DNA of 8,790 nucleotides from contig JAKADJ010000079.1 of the NCBI GenBank assembly GCA_021820645.1, positions 1 through 8,790 on the forward strand, written 5' to 3'. Under the pieces are notes generated by a model that searched no databases, was not told the DNA's origin, and saw nothing but the letters and a program-made list of their open reading frames with translations. The position numbers and the translations under genes were made by a program. The stretch is from Bacillota bacterium (GTDB taxonomy: Bacteria > Bacillota_E > Sulfobacillia > Sulfobacillales > Sulfobacillaceae). Positions 4,725 to 8,790 of the stretch are shown here, piece by piece (positions within the stretch are counted from its first letter, which is position 1; each line of letters begins with the position of its first letter).

Positions 4725-6320
4725 CTGGCAGACCAACAGACCCCCAGAAGAGCTCAAGCGCGCTCAAAAAGCCTCGGCAGTTCGGCTACCATCGTTTTTG
4801 GCGCCACGCTCGTGAGCCGCATTAGCGGATTTCTCCGAGAAATTGTCATGGCGGCCGCGTTCGGAACTTCACGGAACACGGATGCCTGGCTGATGGCGTC
4901 CCTTTTACCTAACTTGTTGTTTGGCACCATTAATTCGGCCATCTCCACCACAGTGGTGCCCACCATGACTCAAGGAGACGCCGAGTACTCTCGCCAATCG
5001 GTCAGGCGCTTCCTTAACGAGCTCTTTACCTTAGTGGTCCTGTTTTCCCTGGTCCTTATCGTAATCGGCGAGGTATTTGCTCCGGAAATTATTCATCTCG
5101 TCGCCATTGGTTTTCATGGTGCGGAGGTGCCACTGACCATCACCATGACCCGAATCATGGTACCTACCATCATCTTTTGGGGCTTGTCCGGAATTATTGT
5201 CGGAGTCTTACAGGAACGGGAACGATATTTTTTACCCGCCATCTCGCCTTTAGCCATTAACATCGTACGCATTTCCACGATTATCATTCTCGGTAGCATT
5301 TGGAACATCACTGGGGTTGCCGTAGGGTTTCTTCTGGCGGTTGCATCTCAGCTTCTGGTCACCTGGCCGGCATTGGGACGAGCGGGAATCCATTTACATT
5401 TTCGGTGGCATTTTCAACACCCCTTGCTCAGCCAAATGATCCGAATGTCCGGTCCGTTTTTCTTGGTCAGTTCGGTGGGCACTGTAGGCCTTATCGTCGA
5501 TCGCATCTTGGCTTCGACTCAAGTCACGGGGAGCCTTGCGGCCCTTAACTACGCCTATGTGCTCATTCAAATGCCGGTCGGACTCGTAGTGGCCTCACTG
5601 GCCACGCCGATTTACACCAAACTTTCACAGCACCATAGCCAACACAATCACGAAACGTTTTTGGACCTCGCCACGAAAGGACTGCGGATGGTCTTAGCCG
5701 TCATTGTCCCGATCACGATTTGGTTCATGGTCTTACGAGTCCCAATTTTACGTCTTCTATACCAACACGGAGTATTTTCCAATCGGTCGACCACCCAAAC
5801 CGCCGGAACATTGTTGTACTTTGCCGTGGGTCTACCTGGCTTTGGTCTCTCGTTCTACTTGCAGAAACTATTTTTCGCCACACGAAATACGCGCAGCCCC
5901 TCGCGCTTTAGCATCATTACCATTGCTTTCAATATTATTGGAGACCTTATCCTCGTCCGCATCATGCATACCGACGGCCTGGCCTTGGCCACGGCGCTGG
6001 CCGCTTGGGTTAATACGGTATTATTAGGCCGGGCCGTGTTCCAAGAAGGTCAGGCCCGCTCGCGCATGGGACTTCGACACACATTCATAATGTTGGTCCT
6101 GGCGGCAATCCCTATGGTGGCTTTAGCGCTGGCTAGTCGCATATTCTTACGGCTCGACCAAATTTACGGCATCATCCCGCTTGCAGCGGGCATCTTGCTG
6201 TGCGTGCTAATTTCTGGCCTAGGGTTTTTGGCAACTCTGGCCTGGCTCCACTTCCCTGAAATAGACGCGGCGCGGATGTGGATACGCCGCCGCACACGAG
6301 GCCTCGATTCTCGCTCCTGA
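4725..6320 (+). CDS. murJ: Lipid II flippase MurJ (MviN family), CTG start
   Basis: MurJ moves undecaprenyl-linked lipid II across the cytoplasmic membrane for peptidoglycan synthesis. The product is 531 residues from CTG and should have about 14 membrane helices. The family's N-terminal pattern is clear: GATLVSRISGFLRE (26-39), AAAFG (43-47), NTDAW (51-55) and LLPNLLFG (60-67). A central half contains MSGPFFLVSS and LNYAYVLIQMPVGL, and a second repeat-like half ends in a short basic tail. A GTG at 4812 would remove the first half of helix 1, including SATIVFGATL, so I reject it. Arg32, Arg38 and Asp53 match conserved residues. By eye, Phe66 and Val279 replace the arginines equivalent to E. 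coli Arg52 and Arg270, a form I associate with Firmicutes. The gene heads a same-strand block with otsA 55 bp downstream. Confidence 0.9.
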   Translation: MADQQTPRRAQARSKSLGSSATIVFGATLVSRISGFLREIVMAAAFGTSRNTDAWLMASLLPNLLFGTINSAISTTVVPTMTQGDAEYSRQSVRRFLNELFTLVVLFSLVLIVIGEVFAPEIIHLVAIGFHGAEVPLTITMTRIMVPTIIFWGLSGIIVGVLQERERYFLPAISPLAINIVRISTIIILGSIWNITGVAVGFLLAVASQLLVTWPALGRAGIHLHFRWHFQHPLLSQMIRMSGPFFLVSSVGTVGLIVDRILASTQVTGSLAALNYAYVLIQMPVGLVVASLATPIYTKLSQHHSQHNHETFLDLATKGLRMVLAVIVPITIWFMVLRVPILRLLYQHGVFSNRSTTQTAGTLLYFAVGLPGFGLSFYLQKLFFATRNTRSPSRFSIITIAFNIIGDLILVRIMHTDGLALATALAAWVNTVLLGRAVFQEGQARSRMGLRHTFIMLVLAAIPMVALALASRIFLRLDQIYGIIPLAAGILLCVLISGLGFLATLAWLHFPEIDAARMWIRRRTRGLDSRS

Positions 6321-6345
6321 TACTTTCTCCCATGTATGGTACCAT
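6317..6345 (+). promoter_or_regulatory. Candidate promoter of otsA in the murJ-otsA gap
   Basis: CTGATA (6317-6322) and TACCAT (6340-6345) each match four of six consensus bases at an ideal 17-base spacing. The -10 lies inside the palindrome ATGGTACCAT. Read-through from murJ is an equally good explanation for otsA transcription. Confidence 0.3.
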
Positions 6346-6350
6346 TATGG
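6330..6350. repeat. Interleaved CCAT/ATGG half-sites, possible operator
   Basis: The stretch reads CCAT-GT-ATGG-TA-CCAT-T-ATGG, four half-sites in alternating orientation. The middle two form the perfect 10-bp palindrome ATGGTACCAT at 6336-6345. It sits between murJ and otsA, over the candidate otsA -10 element. Confidence 0.35.
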
Positions 6351-6375
6351 AGATATCCGGATCGAGGAGGAAACC

Positions 6376-7824
6376 ATGGCATTAGAGGACCATCCAGGAT
6401 CACTGGTTGTCGTGACTAATCGTGAACCCTATATTGATGAAAAGACCACCCAAGGGATCCGCCGCTTGCAGTCCGCTGGCGGCGTAGTATCTGCCTTGGA
6501 CCCGTTATTGCGACGTAGCGGGGGCGCCTGGGTCGCTTGGGGAAGTGGTTCGGCAGATCGTGAAACAGCCCCACACGGAATCCGCATGGTACCCCCCAAT
6601 CAGCCGAAGTATCCGTTGCATCGGGTGTTTTTGTCTCCAGAAGAAGTCCTGGGGTACTATAATCGGTATTCCAACCAAGGACTCTGGCCCTTGAGCCACA
6701 TGCTCATCGAGCGGGCCCAGTTTTCCCGTGAGGCCTTCCAACTCTATCGCCGCGTCAATCAAAAATTTTCTCGCCGGGTGGCTCAAATGGCGCCCCGTGC
6801 CGGGTTAGTATTTTCTCATGATTACCACTTGGCCTTATTCCCGCGGTTGCTCCGCGAACAACGAGCTGATGTCGCGATCGCACACTTTTGGCATATTCCA
6901 TGGCCCCCTTTTACGTTGTTTCGGTTGTGCCCGCAACATCAAGAAATCACGAGAGGGCTTTTGGGTGCCGACATTTTAGGGTTTCAGACCCCACAAGACG
7001 TAGACAATTTCCTGACGGCCGTAGAACGAGGACTGAAGATTCCGGTCGATCGACGCCAAGGCGTGATCCAGCTTGGCGGCCACCGTATCACGGTACGCGA
7101 TTACCCGATCTCCGTAGACATTACCGCGATTGAGGAAATGGTAAAGACCCCAAGGATTCAGCGTTGGACCGAAGGAATTCGCAAGCGCGCCCGCAATCAT
7201 GATGTGCGTTTGGCGGTCTCCGTCGATCGTGCCGATTACACCAAGGGGCTCTTGCAGCGGTTAGGAGCGATTGATCGATTCTTCGAGAGATATCCAGAGC
7301 ATCAGCGCCGCATGACTTTTTTACAAGTGGTGGTCCCCACCCGGACCGAGGTCCGGGAATATCGCCGCCTTTATGACCAATTCATGGAGGCATCCCGCCA
7401 ACTCAACGCCAAATACGGTGATGGGAGCTGGACCCCCTTAGTGCACATCCGACGTAGCATTGATCGTGCGCGGCTAATGGGTCTGTTCCGGGCCGCAGAC
7501 TATGCCTTGGTCAGTTCCTTGTTTGACGGGATGAACTTGGTCGCCAAAGAATTCGTGTCGGCGCAGATTGACAACCAAGGGGTGCTTTTGTTAAGCGACA
7601 TGGCGGGCGCTGCCCAAGAGCTAGACGAGGCCTTCCATTTCAACCCGTTGGACCCTGACGAAGTGGCCGAACAATTACACCGAGCCGCCCTGACCTCGCC
7701 AGAAGATCGGGCTCGCCGCATCCAAGCCATGCGCGAGCATATTCACCATCACACGATTTATGACTGGATCGCCCACATCGTGCAGGCCTTAAATGACGTC
7801 GCGGACACCTATGCCACGCGATAG
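6376..7824 (+). CDS. otsA: Trehalose-6-phosphate synthase (GT20 family)
   Basis: The 482-residue cytosolic enzyme transfers glucose from a nucleotide sugar, normally UDP-glucose, to glucose 6-phosphate. GT20 landmarks appear in order: NREPY at 15-19; SAGGVVSALDP (33-43), equivalent to the glycine loop; NQGLWPLSH (100-108); SHDYHL (147-152); FWHIPWP (171-177); GLLGADILGFQT (194-205); VDRADYTKG with Arg285 and Lys290, the phosphate-binding pair; PTR at 321-323; SSLFDGMNLVAKEF with Asp384 and Glu392; and SDMAGAAQEL (407-416). Length is normal. GAGGAGG lies five bases before the ATG. The NREPY and ALDP motifs and SSLFDGM instead of TPLRDGM place it outside the E. coli-like branch, so donor and acceptor preference are less certain; a glucosylglycerol-phosphate synthase activity cannot be fully excluded. 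The otsB gene overlaps its end, which supports the trehalose assignment. Confidence 0.9.
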   Translation: MALEDHPGSLVVVTNREPYIDEKTTQGIRRLQSAGGVVSALDPLLRRSGGAWVAWGSGSADRETAPHGIRMVPPNQPKYPLHRVFLSPEEVLGYYNRYSNQGLWPLSHMLIERAQFSREAFQLYRRVNQKFSRRVAQMAPRAGLVFSHDYHLALFPRLLREQRADVAIAHFWHIPWPPFTLFRLCPQHQEITRGLLGADILGFQTPQDVDNFLTAVERGLKIPVDRRQGVIQLGGHRITVRDYPISVDITAIEEMVKTPRIQRWTEGIRKRARNHDVRLAVSVDRADYTKGLLQRLGAIDRFFERYPEHQRRMTFLQVVVPTRTEVREYRRLYDQFMEASRQLNAKYGDGSWTPLVHIRRSIDRARLMGLFRAADYALVSSLFDGMNLVAKEFVSAQIDNQGVLLLSDMAGAAQELDEAFHFNPLDPDEVAEQLHRAALTSPEDRARRIQAMREHIHHHTIYDWIAHIVQALNDVADTYATR

Positions 7825-8593
7825 CCACCAGTTAATGGATCTGTTATACGGCCAGCCACCCGCCACCACGTGGCTTTGGTTTTTTGACTTTGACGGGACT
7901 TTAGTCGATCTGGCCCCACATCCCACTGCGATACAATTTTTGCCCGAACTGGCCCAAGACCTGGTCCGGCTCTCCACCCTCCCGGGTCACACCGTAGCGG
8001 TCGTCAGCGGTCGGCCCTTGGCCGACCTCACACCGTACCTGGCCGACCAGAGAAATCTTTGGCTGGCGGGCGATCATGGGGCGGAAGTCCGGGGCCCAGG
8101 CACCTTCTTTTGGCGTCATCCCCACCACCAATCGATCCAACGCCAAGCCCAGGGACTGGCCGCGGCACTCCACGGCCAGTTGCAAAGCTTTAGCGGTGTG
8201 TGGGTGGAATCTAAGGCTACTTCGCTCAGCATTCATTATCGCCAGGCACCGCAATCCGTGGCCATGAGCTTAGGTCGGCTGGTACGGAATTTCCCCTGGG
8301 GGCAAAATTGGACGGTGCGCGCGGCACAAAGTTGCTATGAAGTCCGTGCCCTTAATGGTCCTACCAAGGCAGACGCAGTCCGCGTGGTTCGCCAGCACGT
8401 GGATCCGTCAAATACCGGAATTTGTGTGGCTTTTGGTGATGATCTCACCGACGAAGACATGTTTGCCGCATTGCCAACGGGTATCACCGTTAAAGTTGGG
8501 CCTGACCACGCGACTCAAGCTCGCTATCACGTGGATTCCGCGTCAGTGGTGCGAAATGTCATTCACCGAATGGTGCAGTGTCCGCCCCGTTGA
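7793..8593 (+). CDS. otsB: Trehalose-6-phosphate phosphatase (HAD superfamily)
   Basis: This enzyme hydrolyses trehalose 6-phosphate to trehalose in the cytosol. The 266-residue reading has HAD motif I FDFDGTLVD with Asp32 as nucleophile and Asp34 as acid/base, motif II SGR at 72-74, the OtsB-type AGDHGAEVRG (92-101), Lys192 in GPTKADAV as motif III, and GDDLTDEDMF (215-224) as motif IV. The cap domain lies between about 105 and 185. The usual G-x-x-KG before motif IV is KA here. The ATG at 7793 overlaps otsA by 32 bp. ATGs at 7811 and 7835 (11 bases past the otsA stop) are alternatives, and none has a good Shine-Dalgarno, so translation is probably coupled to otsA. Residues before about 25 are not conserved, so the start remains open. 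Its 3' end overlaps a convergent gene by 35 bp. Confidence 0.9.
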   Translation: MTSRTPMPRDSHQLMDLLYGQPPATTWLWFFDFDGTLVDLAPHPTAIQFLPELAQDLVRLSTLPGHTVAVVSGRPLADLTPYLADQRNLWLAGDHGAEVRGPGTFFWRHPHHQSIQRQAQGLAAALHGQLQSFSGVWVESKATSLSIHYRQAPQSVAMSLGRLVRNFPWGQNWTVRAAQSCYEVRALNGPTKADAVRVVRQHVDPSNTGICVAFGDDLTDEDMFAALPTGITVKVGPDHATQARYHVDSASVVRNVIHRMVQCPPR

Positions 8594-8790
8594 GCGGAAG
8601 GTATTCTCGAATATGTTGGATAATCGGCACCAGACTGCTTACGCGATTATAGGAAGGCACCAAATAGACACCTGATACAACCGGAGCCAAGGCATCAATC
8701 AATTGGATGGCTAAATCCGCCCCCAGGCTCTCTCCATCTGTTTTTGAGGCCATTGCCTCCAAAATCGCTTGGGGAATCTTTATGCCCGGC
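8559..8790 (-). CDS. Methylenetetrahydrofolate reductase-type protein, C-terminal end (runs off right edge)
   Basis: The last 76 codons of a minus-strand gene are visible, ending in TGA at 8561-8559. The sequence PGIKIPQAILEAM, then an acidic LGADLAIQLIDAL helix and VSGVYLVPSYNR, matches the C-terminal pattern of methylenetetrahydrofolate reductases (GI-x-P-x-x-L-x-x-M, then G-x-Y-x-x-P). In Firmicutes this domain is often fused behind a homocysteine S-methyltransferase domain, as in YitJ. Only the reductase end is in view, so fused or single form cannot be decided. The enzyme reduces methylene-tetrahydrofolate to methyl-tetrahydrofolate for methionine synthesis. The last 11 codons overlap the end of otsB. 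The final stretch (LNGADTAPFGE) is not conserved. Confidence 0.7.
   Translation of the reverse strand, partial: PGIKIPQAILEAMASKTDGESLGADLAIQLIDALAPVVSGVYLVPSYNRVSSLVPIIQHIREYLPLNGADTAPFGE

Noticed and set aside
4443..4757. 104-residue minus-strand open frame over the AI-2E/murJ intergenic region
   Set aside because: It covers the promoters and the murJ start, has no recognisable domain, and its composition is not protein-like.
4812..6320. murJ starting at GTG 4812
   Set aside because: It would lack the conserved start of helix 1 and has no ribosome binding site, whereas the CTG reading supplies both.

Overview
The window reads as ordinary chromosomal DNA from a moderate-GC bacterium. The firm gene calls are a partial SNF2 helicase, a small zinc-ribbon protein, a sugar-phosphate nucleotidyltransferase, an AI-2E-family membrane protein, MurJ, OtsA, OtsB and the end of a methylenetetrahydrofolate reductase-type protein. 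Strong AGGAGG-type ribosome binding sites and a MurJ of the kind I associate with Firmicutes suggest a Sulfobacillus/Alicyclobacillus-like Firmicute. This placement is an inference from protein flavour, not a demonstrated assignment. No phage, transposon, CRISPR, tRNA or rRNA signal was seen.

Layout. On the minus strand, 1-1544 is the N-terminal half of a SNF2-family helicase that runs off the left edge. Just upstream of it, at 1607-1783, is a 58-residue single zinc-ribbon protein. A divergent regulatory gap (1784-2078) separates these from a plus-strand nucleotidyltransferase with a left-handed beta-helix tail (2079-3320). That gene converges on, and overlaps by 8 bp, a minus-strand AI-2E family transporter (3313-4446). 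A second divergent gap (4447-4724) holds back-to-back promoters and several inverted repeats that would lie in the transporter's leader. It leads into the plus-strand block murJ (4725-6320), otsA (6376-7824) and otsB (7793-8593). The right edge carries the C-terminal end of a minus-strand methylenetetrahydrofolate reductase-type gene (8559 to beyond 8790), which converges on and overlaps otsB.

How they work together. OtsA makes trehalose 6-phosphate from a nucleotide-activated glucose and glucose 6-phosphate, and OtsB removes the phosphate; the two genes overlap and are probably translationally coupled. MurJ, just upstream in the same direction, flips lipid II for peptidoglycan synthesis, so the block joins envelope building to compatible-solute production. 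The nucleotidyltransferase could supply an activated sugar, but its substrate cannot be read from sequence and its active-site loop is unusual.

The main points for a second look are: the apparent CTG start codon of murJ; the stand-alone zinc ribbon beside the helicase, whose own start is poorly marked; the altered signature loop and apparently lost acetyltransferase histidine of the nucleotidyltransferase; the structured leader of the AI-2E gene; and symmetric operator-like repeats at the nucleotidyltransferase and otsA promoters. I found no clear evidence of an entirely new multi-gene system.
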